A DNA stretch of 64,000 bases from NCBI RefSeq assembly GCF_010093815.1, contig NW_022985563.1, positions 829,844 to 893,843 on the forward strand, written 5' to 3'. The notes under the pieces were generated by a model, which saw nothing but the letters and a program-made list of their open reading frames with translations, was not told the origin of the DNA and made no database searches. Position 1 is the stretch's first letter. Each line of letters opens with the position of its first letter. A program made the translations under genes and the position numbers. Source of the DNA: Pseudovirgaria hyperparasitica (lineage: Eukaryota > Ascomycota > Dothideomycetes > Acrospermales > Acrospermaceae). Below are positions 12,701 to 25,500 of this stretch, piece by piece.

Positions 12701-13987
12701 ACTCGAGTTCCATAGGTCGTAGTATGAATGTCGTGAAGTCGTCGAACTCCAGAAGTTGTGATCGTTAGAGAATCGAAGGTACACGAGAGTTCAAGTTACG
12801 ATTTGATTGATAAAGTTTTGTGAAGCAATGGAGAACTAATTCAGTAAAAAAAAACATGATACTCTGGTCAACCTCGTGAGAATAGAAAGATGAAGTTAGA
12901 CTTACTATGAGGGAGTTGTTAAACTCTATGCTAAAAAAGAAAAAGATTTGAGAGTCTACTTCGTGAAGAGTCAAAGTCGTTTAAGACATCATGCGCCGTG
13001 ACAACTAGCGTTTGCTCCACTCCAAGTCTCAGACCTTCCATCGCGACATCACGAGTAGATCGGGATTCGCTAAGATAAGGAAACATGATAGGACAGACTA
13101 TTACACTACTGGCAGCGTGTTGAATCCAGAATGGAGCTAAGAATAAGGATTGTTTTTGGCTCGATAGGTGTCTATTTGTAAATATATTCTGTAACGTACC
13201 CAGTAGTTTCCCGGCTTCGGAGAGGGATACGGCTTGGAAGTTTCTCCCCTCTGTCTTCTAATATAGTACTTAGGCTCCTCCGTCTCCACTCACCTACTCG
13301 GTTTGACACATCGTTATATCATGCGCCTAAGTGCCTAGATAATCAGCAAAAGGCTCTAGAAACGTGACACATGGTATGGTCATACGAAGTAAGACATCTC
13401 AAGTAGACCAGGGGAGACTAATACTTGTTGTTCATCCCTGTTTATCGTGGACGGAATGTTGAGGTGGATCCGTTGCGGAGGCCCTTATGCATTGGAAGAT
13501 CTCCGAATTTGTCATGTTATTTTCCACTACTTGTGGTTCACAGTTCGCTTGATTCTATCCCAATCATCATGTTCGCGTTCTTTATATACTCGGCCAGGAT
13601 CTATAGATGGTACTATTGGTAGTTCATGCAATGAAATGACCACAATGTAGTATGCCGCTCTAAGTACATTATTACAGCTGCCTTCACTCTTACGTCTCGA
13701 AACTTATGTATTAATCGTCTGAAGGCTATTGGAAGGTCTGTAAGATCCGATGCTAGCGATTATCGACGAACTAGGTACCATAATCGGCTTGTAAACTTTG
13801 TGCATCCTGACACGACGAAGGCTACAAGCGTTGAAACTTGAGAGAAGAAATAAGGGTTCTTGAGAGGAAGATGTTCGAGAGAAAATCAGACGGTTAAGCA
13901 AGGCTACTAACTTCACTTAATCTTTTAGTAATAGATGGTGTCAAGGTCCTAAAGGTACAAATCATACAGTAGAGGGCATATCTCTCC
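9790..13987. other. Less mutated island between transposon blocks
   Basis: Composition changes near 9780: CpA and TpG return and the sequence looks like ordinary intergenic or gene sequence. Several frames of 60 to 117 codons exist on both strands, overlapping each other, and none shows a domain, signal peptide or coherent codon use apart from the candidate at 10845-11309. Around 12700-13000 the sequence becomes AT-richer. No transposon ends were found. In genomes with RIP-affected blocks such islands can hold effector-like or lineage-specific genes, but nothing here proves one. Confidence 0.5.
10845..11309 (+). CDS. Possible small two-exon gene, unknown product
   Basis: An ATG in a CACCATG context at 10845 opens exon 1 (10845-10995), reading MPFKQCLKYLFTHSEKYLND onward. 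A possible intron (GT at 10996, AG at 11114-11115, 120 bp) joins a second frame, 11116-11309, to give a 114-residue, hydrophilic, Ser/Thr-rich protein ending SLMKIYQSR. There is no signal peptide and no domain I can name. The alternative donor four bases upstream leads to a different, shorter frame. The intron is longer than those of the genes further right, and a 116-codon frame overlaps on the other strand, so the model is weak. Confidence 0.27.
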
Positions 13988-14447
13988 ATCCGTATATCAA
14001 TTTTTCAGCGCGATTCTTGGCACGGGTCGCGCGCGTAACATAACTCCCTTTCTTATATTCTTAAACTTTATATCTTCTTTAATCCGATATCTCTGGAACT
14101 AGAATTCTAGAAAGTTCTTTAGTTGTATCTAAATATACTTTAACATAGACTCTTACGCTTTATATAAGAAAATAAGAAAATATAAGTAGATAGAAATATT
14201 ATTCTAAGAGAATATATATTAATAGATGTTATAGAGAAGAGAAGAAGAAAGATATCTTATTTAAGACTCTTTAGACTTTGAATTTATATAATAAGTATTC
14301 TTAAGATATAGATATAACTATATTAGACTTTTTAAGTATCTTCTATTTATAAAATATTAAAGAAAATATAAGTTTTAAATATACAAGGAAAAGTATATTT
14401 ACGCACGTGACGTGTACCAAGAGTGGCGTTTAAAAAGTTATCTAGAT
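13988..14447. mobile_element. MITE-like element, copy 1
   Basis: About 460 bp. The left end begins ATCCGTATATC and continues with TTTTTCAGCGCGATTCTTGG, a close match to the left end of the element at 36398-36904. The right end is a degraded inverted version (CCAAGAGTGGCG, then TTTAAAAAGTTATCTAGAT). The interior is AT-rich and aligns with the interior of the other copy, for example CTGGAACTAGAATTCTAGAA against CTAGAACTAGAACTCTAGAA. No transposase frame fits in it. A target duplication is not obvious. Confidence 0.7.
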
Positions 14448-15554
14448 TGATAAATAGACGCTCACGGTAGATAGCGCACCTCTACCGGAGATCTACGCCG
14501 GCGGCCGCATACGGTTCACAGTCCATGTAGCTAGCTCTTAGAGACCATTGACAAATTTTCAGGTCATCTCATTACCATGACTTATGAGCACGCCCTGACC
14601 ATCCTACGATGCATTGTTCTTGGAAATCAAATCGAAATAGAACTGTGAGTGGGCATACCTCGAATCCATAGCACCCTCCAAATGCTAATAAAACAGAGTA
14701 CCATCTTCCATGTCCATCATCACTATGAATGTCCTTGTGTCTTATTACTTACAAGATGAATGGTACATAGAAGCTCAAATAGTCGAAATAAGAATGCATA
14801 ATACGATTGCTACCAACGAATAAAGCGCAAATGCAAGAATCAGCCGATAAGAATTCGGGATTTTCGAATGAGTGATACCCTCTGGTGATCCTCGTCAAAC
14901 AATTTTTAAAGCCGTATAAGTGATGTCCATTTCCAGCAATAACGCATTCGATGATCAACCGGATGCAACATGATTCGGAACGGTCGAGACATATCCTCGG
15001 GTAAGTGTCACACATTGATAATTAAATTCAAGGTTTGATATGTCACCACAACATAATAGAACGCGTCACGGCCTTCATCTTTGGGTATCCTTGATCTCAT
15101 GAAACCCATATCACCAAAAAACATCTTACCAAACGCCTATAGCGGTTTGTACCTTTACGTGCAAGATGACATACAAGCTAGATATACCTAGATCAAAAGA
15201 GCTAGAGTTAATATAGCCGATGCATAAAACAAGCACGAACTCCTACTATACATGCACTAGTCGCCTATCTTTTCCCTAACCAAGCTTGAATAGATGTACT
15301 CGACAGGGCATGAACCAGTCCTGATAAGACACCAAACCAGTATATGACTGACTTCGAGATCAACATAGCACTAGCGTACTACATGAAGGCCTCCAAGACT
15401 AGTATGATATACTCAACTACGCTAACGCAATGAGATGGAGAGGCATCAGAGGAGCCATCGGCAGTGGACCACTAGTAAGACTGGAAAAATCGTCAAATAC
15501 ATCCTTGAATGGCACTGCTTGAACCACAGCATACCTAATTACTGTTAATCAGAC
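14448..15554. other. Less mutated sequence, no gene recognised
   Basis: About 1.1 kb between the MITE-like element and the hAT transposon, with CpA/TpG present at normal-looking levels. The longest frame (minus strand, 14749-15015, 88 codons) has no recognisable motif and no signal peptide. Nothing else was found. Confidence 0.5.
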
Positions 15555-18500
15555 TTCCTATCAATCAGTTCAGTTCAACTTTGGGCCTCTAGTTAAACTA
15601 GATTAAAGTACTTCAATCCTAGCCGTCGTAGAATTAGATTAAACTATTAATTCTAGTAGTAGAATTAAAGTTAAACTAGACTAGACTAAAGTATATCCGT
15701 AGAAGTAGCTAAAAGTCTTAAAAATAGATATAATTTACTCGATTTTCGCCCATTTAAGTTAATATATTAAATTTTACCACGTCTACGTCCATATATCTAT
15801 ATAGTCTATCTCTATATTAGCTAAATCGTTTAAATCCGTAGAGAAACTCACGAGTATACTTTTACATTAGCCTTACGTAAGTATACCGTCCGTGATAAGG
15901 TTATATACATGCTCGATTTTTGCCTATTTAAGTTAATATATTAAATTTTACTATATCCACGTCCGTATATCTATATAGTCTATCTCTATATTAGCTAAAT
16001 CGTTCGAATCCGTAGAGAAACTTACGAGTATACTTTTACGTTAGCCTTACGTAATCTTCTAGTCCGTAATAAGGTTATATCTCTACTAACTCTTAAGATT
16101 CTATAGTTATCTAATTAGGATCGGGCTTATCTTACTTCTTCTTAGTATAATTATATCTCTAGCCTTACTAAACGTTCGCTCGTCGTTATAGATTAAGGCT
16201 AGTATAGATAGAATATCGATTACTATCTTATAAAGCTATAGAAACTATAATTTCCGATCTAACCACCACTTAATAGGGTTATTATAGTTAAACTTACTAT
16301 CGAGTCGACGATAGCGGCTAAGTTTATCCTCCTCTTATCTTCTTTAGCTAATTAACTTTATTTTATTTAGGTATTCGCCTATTAGAGAGCTCGAGAGAGG
16401 TATTTTTAGAGATTATATATAAGGTAGAGGTATATATAACGGTAAGGAGGGTCTTAGAGGTTTATACGTCTACTAAAGGGCTAGGAAGTCGAGTTCTAGC
16501 TAGTTAATAGTCTTCTATAGGTATAATCTAGTAAACTCCTCCTTATTCTATTTAAAGAAGTTCTTCTATAAAGGATAGAGATAAGTTCTACTATAATATA
16601 GCGGGTTTAGCTTTACTAAGTTATAATACTTCGCTAGCTTTACCTTCGCGTTATTAATTACTATCTATAAGTAGTCCTTAAGCGGTAGATTTAGTTAAAC
16701 CTTATTAGCTAGTATATAAGGCGTAGATTTAGAAACCTTAAGGTTATCGAAGTAGTTCTCTAGGTAATATATTAAAGGAAGTACTTACTAGATTACTCTA
16801 AAATTAGCTTTATAGCCTCGTCCCTCGCTTCGTAGTAATACCTCTTTAATTAGTAATAAGATATTAGTATATATCTAGATAATACTCTAGTCATAGCCGT
16901 TAAGTCTACTTTCTATAATAAATAATAGAGTCTTATTCATTAAATTAACGTCTTTATTATTAGAATCTCCGTCTCTATTATCTATAAAGACATCTATATT
17001 AACTACTATCCGGGTACTACTCCGACGCGTCTACTAGAAGAGGAATTCCTCTATATACTTATTAATTACGGCTCGGAGCTTAAGGCTATACTCTATAAAG
17101 TCGTAGTAGCTATTCTAGTATATCTTAACTAGCTTAATAAGCTTAGTAGAAGTAAAGTTTATACCTAAAGTAATCATGTTTATATTATACTATCGCTTCT
17201 ATATAGTAATAAATTTCTATTATCTCTTAGCTAAGCGATAGATAAACGTAACGATTAACTATAGTACCGTAATTAGTTCTATTTTCCGCTACTCTTATAG
17301 GAAGGTAAGCTCCGCGATAAGGTCCTTAGATAGATTATTAAAGGCGTCCTTATCTTTACTAATAAGATTAAGAGTATATAGAAAGTAGTAAAGCTATAAG
17401 AACTTACTTACTCTAGGAAGAGCTTAAGAGAGGAGTTCCACGGCCCTAGTATTATTACTTACTCCGTTAAGGATAAAGTAACTAACCTTATTCTTAATTC
17501 TATACCTCTTAAGTACTATAAGAGTTAAATCTCTAAAGTTTTTACTAGTATAGCTACCTCTAACCTTAGGTAATTCTAAGGAGATATCGATAAAGATACC
17601 CTCCTTATTTATAAAGTGCGCTATATAGAATTATAGAGATAGACGGTAGTTCCGTGAACTCTAGCTATTAAACGTAATATAAATCTTCGAGATAGTAGTA
17701 CTAAGGACCTTCTAAAGTCGTGCTAAGCCACGTCTATAGATATTTAAGATATAGCTTTAAAGGGTATCTATACTCTCCTATATTAAGGCTTCTACCTCTA
17801 GGTTTACTCTTAAGATAGCTTTAAAGAGATAAGGGTCTTTAATAACACGAAGAGACTATAAGTTAAGTATAATCTACTTTACTAGTAGTTAATTAAATCT
17901 ATTAGAACGAAAGGTCTAGATAAGTAGATTTACCGTAGTCTAATCCATTCTAGCCTTCTTAACTATTATCTTTAGTATATTACCCTCCTTACACTTCCTC
18001 TTACTACTTAGGTACTACTAGTATATATTATAGAGATAGTCTATAGCGTTAGTAGTTAAGGCTACCTTAAATCTCCCTCCTATACGTTTCTCTTTATAGT
18101 AGACTCGATACTACTAGTACTTACCTCTATTACTAATTTACTCTAGGCGGAAACTATACTTCTAGATCTAGCTAAACGCGTTTACGCGCTTAAGTAGTAC
18201 TATAGGTTTTATAAAGTCTAGAAGGTAGGACTATATAACGCCCTTATACGAAGACTCTATATCTAGGCCTATAAAACTCTAGGAATCTTTATTATCTTTA
18301 TCTCCCCTAGTACTATCTATCTCTATTACCTCTCTCTCTTATACTAGGTAGCTATAAAGGTCTTTAGGTATAGACTAGTATAGTATAGGGCTAGCGCTAG
18401 GTAGAGGTAGTAGTATTAGCCTACGGGTAGTTATATTATTATTATTATCTTTATTATCTTTATTAAGAGGTAATATATTCTAGAACTTTCTAGAACGCGC

Positions 18501-18954
18501 GATTCTCTACGTATACTCGACCTAGGAATATTACTATTTAAATATATTATAAGAGTATACTTTAGGCGCGCGAAACAGGCGCTAAGAAGCTATATTAATA
18601 GTATTAACGCGTGGTAGTAGACGTGATAATTATAAGTCGAGATAGTAAATACTTTAAAAATATAAGGCTTAGAATAATAGCTAGAATAGACTAGACGTAG
18701 AGAGACTAGTATAGGTTACTATTAGCTAACGGACTATCCTTAGTAGGTAGTCCCCTAAACTTAATATCTAAAAATACTACTCTATATATATATATATACT
18801 ATATATAACTTTAGTTTAACTTAACTATTAGTAACTTAATCCTACCCTAGAATTAAATTAGACTAAAGATCTAACTCTTAGTAAGAGGCCTTAGTTGAAC
18901 TAGACTAAGTTAATTCTAGAGAGGTAGAATTGAAGTTGGACTAATTGATAGGAA
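15555..18954 (-). mobile_element. hAT-type DNA transposon, RIP-mutated
   Basis: The ends are inverted: TTCCTATCAAT at 15555-15565 and ATTGATAGGAA at 18944-18954, with further imperfect inverted matches inside (GGCCTCTAG, CTAGTTNAACTAGA). The minus strand encodes a transposase. Its C-terminal dimerisation region reads PIKWWLDRKL at about 16270-16240, VIDILSILALIYNDERTFSK at about 16220-16165 and ARDIIILRRSKISP just after, which matches the W-W ... DILSIPA ... ER-FS pattern of hAT transposases. Interruptions are TAA/TAG. The 3.4-kb length fits an autonomous hAT element. No clean 8-bp target duplication was found beside these ends, so the borders may be off by some bases. Confidence 0.8.
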
Positions 18955-19296
18955 CTCTACTATTGATATCGGTATCTACATATGAGTTTCCACTTACAGT
19001 TGATCTATTCTTACGCTAGAGGTAATCATTAATCTAAGAGTACACGAATCCTACCTTACGTTAGTAAGTTACTAATGGTATCACGAACTATGTATTTCGT
19101 ACCATTAAGGATTTAGGATAGGCATAATATAGAAGTTAAATTTATCTACAATAGCTTTCACTATAGAATCGCTAGCGTAGCGTGTTAAAAGCTAGTATAC
19201 CATGTGTTTAACGGTCTAAGACAAAGTTAGTAAGATCGAATCTTTCATACTAAGTCGATGTATTATTGTAGTAATCTACTCGTAAGCATGAACTAT
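18955..19296. other. Spacer between hAT element and gypsy copy 2
   Basis: About 340 bp of partly mutated sequence. Its last five bases, ACTAT (19292-19296), are the left target duplication of the gypsy element; before that insertion this spacer was continuous with the sequence now starting at 33996. No coding potential seen. Confidence 0.6.
19292..19296. repeat. 5-bp target duplication, left copy (right copy 33996-34000)
   Basis: ACTAT flanks both LTRs of the gypsy element directly, in the same orientation. Five bases is the usual footprint of Ty3/gypsy integrases. Confidence 0.85.
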
Positions 19297-19524
19297 TGTT
19301 AGAACTTAGCCTTAGGTAGGACCTAACCTATATATACCTTAGCTAATAGGGTTAGGAGGTAACGTAAAGGGCGGTAAATAGTTACGTGCTAGATAGATCG
19401 GCGTCCCTTTATATATATACTCTTAGATTTCTACCGAAAGGGTTCGGTAGTAATTTATTCTATAATAGAATATACTCTATTATTCTATCTAACTATACTA
19501 CTATCTAATAACCCTATTCTTATA
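19297..19524 (+). repeat. 5' LTR of gypsy copy 2
   Basis: 228 bp, starting TGTTAG and ending TTATA (CA changed to TA). It differs from the 3' LTR mainly by transitions, so LTR divergence cannot be used for dating. A TATATATATA box lies about 110 bases before its end. Confidence 0.92.
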
Positions 19525-19559
19525 TTCGAATTACTCCCTATATAGTACTATAGTTAAGA

Positions 19560-22500
19560 TAGTCTAACTAGAACCAAGAAGGTCGACACGATCTACTATA
19601 GGGATAAGTAATACTATATTAAATAATAGAGATTCTCTATAATTAGTATTAATCCTAGCCGTTTCTAACTAAGAAGTAGAAATATTAGACTAAATCACGG
19701 AGCTTTTAGACGAAGAAATAGTAGATACACTAAGTAACTTCTAATAATATAAAGCCGGATAATAAGTCGTGGCGGAGCCATATAAGGTATTATAATAAAC
19801 TATCGCTAAACTTTAGGAATACGTCGCGAATTAGACTCGAGAGATTTAAACCCTTAAAGAATAGATAGAACGCGCGAAACTCCTCGTAAAGAGACGAGAA
19901 CTTAAGAAGTCTCTTAAAGAACTATGCCGAACGATAGTAGGTAGATAACTTCCTATACTAATTTAGGCGGAATTAGTTTACCTACTATTAGAGTTACGAT
20001 AATCTACTATATACCTAGCCGCTTCGTTACCGATTTACTCTACTTCTTCCCTAGATATACCGAAACCTAAAGACCTAACTATATTTATAGGGAAGAACTA
20101 AAAGGAGTAGAAAGACTAGAAGAAAGACTATAAAAAGTACTTCCTCGATAACCCTCTACTCTTTTCTACTAAAGTATAACGCATTTCGTTTAGAGAACGA
20201 TACCTAGGATTATAATTCCACGATTAATAGGATAGATAGAAGGAAGTATAGCTACTATCTACGATAACCTAGAAATATTTAGCTATATTTATACTAAATA
20301 CCCTCGGAACGGATAGAGAACGTGAAAGAAAGGCACTATCTAAGTTAAGAAGCGTAGTATAACGACCGAACTAGACACCTACTTAACTACTATAATACCT
20401 CTAAAACCTATAGAATAATATCCCTATACTATAGAAAAATATTCGTATATTCTAGTTTCGCGAAGTACTACTTCTATTAATCCGCGAAAGACTAGGAATA
20501 GTATTATTAAGTTTTAACTATCTATATAAATTAGAGGAGAAAGCTAATAAATACTACCGTATCCTTAAGGAACGCGGCTCTCTAGGTAAAACCGACGAAC
20601 CCTATACGGGTTAGAAACGAGGTCGATTAAATACGTTCGATTAAGAGTAACCTTACCGCGATTAGCGCTAGAAGAGCGTAAATTAGGGTAGAAACGCGTT
20701 AAGAGAATACTAATATAATTAAGGCGGTACTTCTTAACACGGAAAAGGATAATAATAATAATATTATATAACTAGGTAGAGTAGTACTCTATAGGCCTAT
20801 GCCTCCTCTAGTCTAAGCTACTATATAAGAAGAAACCTAAGAGGGGAAAACTTCCTTATGTCGATAATTACATCTCGTTAAACCTTTATTTCTTCTTAAG
20901 TATATAGCTATAGGGTACACCTATTAGCCTATAGCCTATATTACCGTTATTTTACCCTTAGGTAGCACGTGTAGGTGCGGAGGTTATTAGTTAAGGGGTT
21001 CTTCCGGCATATACCGGGTTTCCTCCGATATATACCGGGTTTCTTCTAGTATATATTTCCGGGTCTACTAGAATTAGAGGAGTAGTAGATATATAATTAT
21101 CTACCGGGCGATATTCTTAGGGTACTTATTAAGCTATCGTACGATATTAGAGGTTCTTATTATATAGATAAGCTTCTACCTTTACGTGTGAAGATCGGGG
21201 TATATTACGAGATAGTAGCGTATTATATCTCTCTAGCCGTACGCCTTATACCATAGAGACATGTTAGGGACGCCTCTCTTATAGAGGTAGTATAGAAGTC
21301 CTATAGCGCCCGTTCGGGCTTAGAGGAGTATAGATGCCTAGGCCTTTATAAGCCCTTTATATATCTATTTACTCGGCTCCTTCTATGGTCCTCGGATCTA
21401 CTCTAGGTACCTATTCTACTAGGAGGCCTACTAGGCCCGGAGTGTCTCTTTCTACTTATCTTAGATCTATAACCGTATACTTCGTCCGAGCTCTTAAAGG
21501 CTCTATTAGTCTAGAAGAGTATCTAGGTTATTCTTAATCTCTTATACTACTTAGTTTAAGTCTATTTCTATCGGGCACTTATACCGTAGTCGAGTCCGGC
21601 CTATATATAAGAGTACTTAGTAGTATACGCTAACTCGCGCGCGTAGCGCGGCGAAGATATATTCTATATTTTCTATATATTTCTATACTTATTATTTAGT
21701 AAAGTATACTACCCTCTATGTCTAGTAGAAGTCCTATATACTTATTATATTTATCTCGCGTCGTAGTAGCGCTATAGTAGTAGCTTTATATATACTAGAG
21801 ATAAGACGGAGTATACGGTTTTATATGGATTCGAGCTTCGTTCGCCTAGCCTATATAAGGGCTATATACTAGTACTCGTGTCCGTATATAAAGGCTAGTC
21901 GTGCTATAGAGATATATAGTTAGCGTGCCTTATCCTAGGCGGTTCCCTATATAGAGGCCGTAATCCGGCGTATAGCGGCTTCTACCTAGAGGGCCCTAGA
22001 AACGGCGTATACTACCTATGGTCCCTATTTAAGCTTATTATCGATCATGACACCGAGTACGCGTATACTTTGTATCGGCGGTTCGTTAAAGGCGTCTATT
22101 CTAGGGCGTCGCTCGCCTTCCCTAGTAGCCCATTTCCCACGGCGGTTAATGAAGTACATGAGTTGGTACACGGAAAAGGATAAGATATAGACTTAAATAT
22201 AATACCTATTATAAAATAGTAGGATTATAGTATACTTCGTTACTATAAGTATAGAGAAATAGAATATATTTCATCTAACTATAAGAATCCGAAAAAAGAA
22301 TAGGCTAGTATACGAGACCTAACCGCGTTCTTAGCTAAATTATATATACTTAGGAGAAGCCGTAGCGCCTTCCGGTAAGTAAAGACCTAATATTACTAAA
22401 AGTATTATTACCTATAGTAAATAGTAATAAAACTATATAGGCCCTCGTAGATACTAGTATAGAAGATAACTATATTTCATTAATTCTTATAAAGGAGTAT

Positions 22501-25500
22501 AGATTATCGTACGATCTCGGTAAAGTTAGCTAAACTATTATAGTTAATAGATATAAAGTTAGAACTTTAGGTAAAGCTATAATAAATTACGAAGTTTATA
22601 ACTCGAAGATAATAAAATAGTAGATGTCTAATAAATTTATCGTAGCTAATATTAGCTAATAGAATATGATTCTAGGGATGCCTTAGCTTAGACGTCTAAA
22701 CCCTATCCTTAATTTTTAGAAGGAGATATTAACGTTCCGATAATACCGTGGTAAATTATACTAGTAAGTCATAACTATTAGTAAGGAGGCATGGAACCTT
22801 ACCGTGCGGACCCGATTATCGCTAATCTATCTTACGTCCTTATCGATTATTAATAAAGATAAGGATAATAGTAATAATCGGGGTAAAGACACGCTATCTA
22901 ACGTATATTCGTAGTATACGGATGTATTTTCGGTAGGAGATATATTACTTCTCCCTAATCACGGGCTATATAAGCTAAAGATCGAGCTTAAAGAGGGAGT
23001 AGACGTCTCTTATAGTCTACTTTACCTACTTTTAAGACTAGAACTCGAAGTTCTTCGTAAATATATTAAAGAATACCTTAAAAGAGGCTAGATATATTAT
23101 AGTATATTATTGGCTAGCGTACCTATTCTCTTCGTAAAGAAGAAAGACGGAAGTTTACGTCTATATATTAACTATTAGATACTAAATATAGTAACTAAGA
23201 AGAATCATCACCTATTACCGCTAGTTAATAAATCTTTAGACTAATTAATAAAGGTAAAGTACTTTACGAAGCTAGATTTATAAGATATATATTACCGGCT
23301 TCGAATTCATCGCGGAGGAAAGTAGAAAACCGCATTTCGGACTAGATATAGTTATTTTAAGTATACTATTATACTATTCGGGCTAATAAATGCGCTAGGA
23401 GCGTTTTAAGGATATATTAATACTATACTCGTAGGATTACTTAACGTGATTTACGTAGTTTATCTTAATAATATACTAATTTACTCCGATAGTATATAGA
23501 ATTATAAAGAACACGTGAAATTAGTGCTAAATCGTCTAAGGTAGTATAAACTCTACGTAAAATTATCTAAATGCGAGTTTTACTAATAAGAAGTTAGGTT
23601 TCTCGGCTTTATTATAATATATAGCGGCCTAAAAATAGAGCTAGAGCGTATAAAGACTATTATGGAATAGCTAGAACCTACTACTATACGTTAAATTAGA
23701 ATATTTATAGGTTTCGTGAACTATTATTATAAATTCATTATAGGCTTCTTACGAATTATAGCGCCGCTTAATAAACTTATAGAGAATAGTAGTAAAATCT
23801 CTATAGGTAGGCGAGTATAGTATAAAGCTAAGTTAGTCGAGATATAGTTAATACCGGAAGCGTAAGATACGTTCTAATCGTTAAAGAATTACTTTATAAC
23901 TACGCCGATTCTTAGGTATTTTAATTCTAAGAAGTATATTCGGGTTAAAACTAACGCGTTAGAATTCGTAATTACTAGAATTATTAGTTAACTATATAAA
24001 GATATAAAAGATAAGGTATAATAGCACCCGGTCGCTTTCTTTTCCTATAAAATGGCGGATATAGAGACGCGTTATAATATATACGACTAGGAACTACTTA
24101 TAATCGTTAAGAGTTTTAAGTAATAGTAATATTATTTAGAAGGCTCTATATATTAGATCGAATTATTATCGGATTACGTAAATCTATATTACTTTATATT
24201 AACTAAGGTCCTTAATCGCTAATAAGTACGTTAGGCTAAGTAGATATTAATATTTAACTTTAAAATCTTATATAAAGCTAGAAGAGAGAATAAAGCTAAT
24301 CCTCTATTGCGGTATAAAGATTATAAGAAATCGTTATAGAATAATATAGATAGTCGGTATAAGTTAGACTATACTATACTTTAGATACTATAAGACTAGT
24401 TATCTAATAGAATACTAGAAGCTAGGGTACTTTCGGCGATTCTCCGCGGGAATTAGAGCGGGTATTAAGTAATCTAAATAAATATCTAAGAAACTAAGAA
24501 AACCCTCGAAGACTTAATTAAATCTACCTAGAATTCTAATATATTAGTAAAGAAAGTTATAAGTATAAAAGGAAGCGCTATAGATCCGCCGTAGTTATTA
24601 AGGTAGGAACGATAATTAGATATAATCTACTTCTAAGGCCGACTCTACGTGCCGGAAGACGGCTTACGAATTAATATTTTAAGGGAATAGCACGATTACG
24701 CGTTAGTAGGGTACTTTAGTATTATAAGGACGGTTAATTTAATCTAAAGAACGTACGACTAGCTGGGTCTTTATAAATATATAAAAGACTATATAAAAAC
24801 GTGTAACGTTTACTAGTATACGAAAGTATATAGATACTTACTATATAGTAAATTAAGGCTATTACCTATACTAAAGGAGGTATAGAAGGAATTATCGATG
24901 GATTTTATTATAGATCTACCTCTAAGTAAGTATTCTAGGTATATTTATAATAGTTTACTTATAGTTCTAGATAGATTTACGAAGATATTATACTATATCC
25001 CTATAAGAAAGATAATCTAAGTACCGGATCTTATAGATATACTACTCCGTGACGTAGTCTAGCTCTATAGTATACTAAATAGTATAGTTTCGGATAGAGG
25101 TCCGTAGATAACGTCTAAACTTTAGAAGGATTTCTACTATATACTAGGAATTAAGCGGAAACTTAGTACTACGTTCTATCTATAAATAGATAGGTAGACG
25201 GAGCGGTAGAATTAGATAGTCGAGGCGTATTTACGTGTATATTATAACTATAAGTAGAATAACTAGATAAGGTTAGTCTATATCGCGGAATTCGCGTATA
25301 ATAATAGCCGATATATATTAACCTACGTAAGTCTATTCGAAGTAAACTTCGGTTAGAACTATAATATATAGTTCTTAGGGACTTAGTTTAAAGTAGAACG
25401 ACCTAACGTTAAAGTAATAGAAATTACTATAGAACTATTCTAAACGTAAAGAAGCGTTATAAAGTTACTATAAGATACTACGAATTATAGTAAATCATAC

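Noticed and set aside
14749-15015. 88-codon minus-strand frame, considered as a small secreted protein
   Set aside because: Several Cys are present but there is no signal peptide at the N-terminus and no intron or codon signal.
15985-16005. GTTCGAATCC, like a tRNA T-loop
   Set aside because: No matching acceptor, D or anticodon arms nearby; it lies in the hAT element and its near-copy 180 bases upstream differs.
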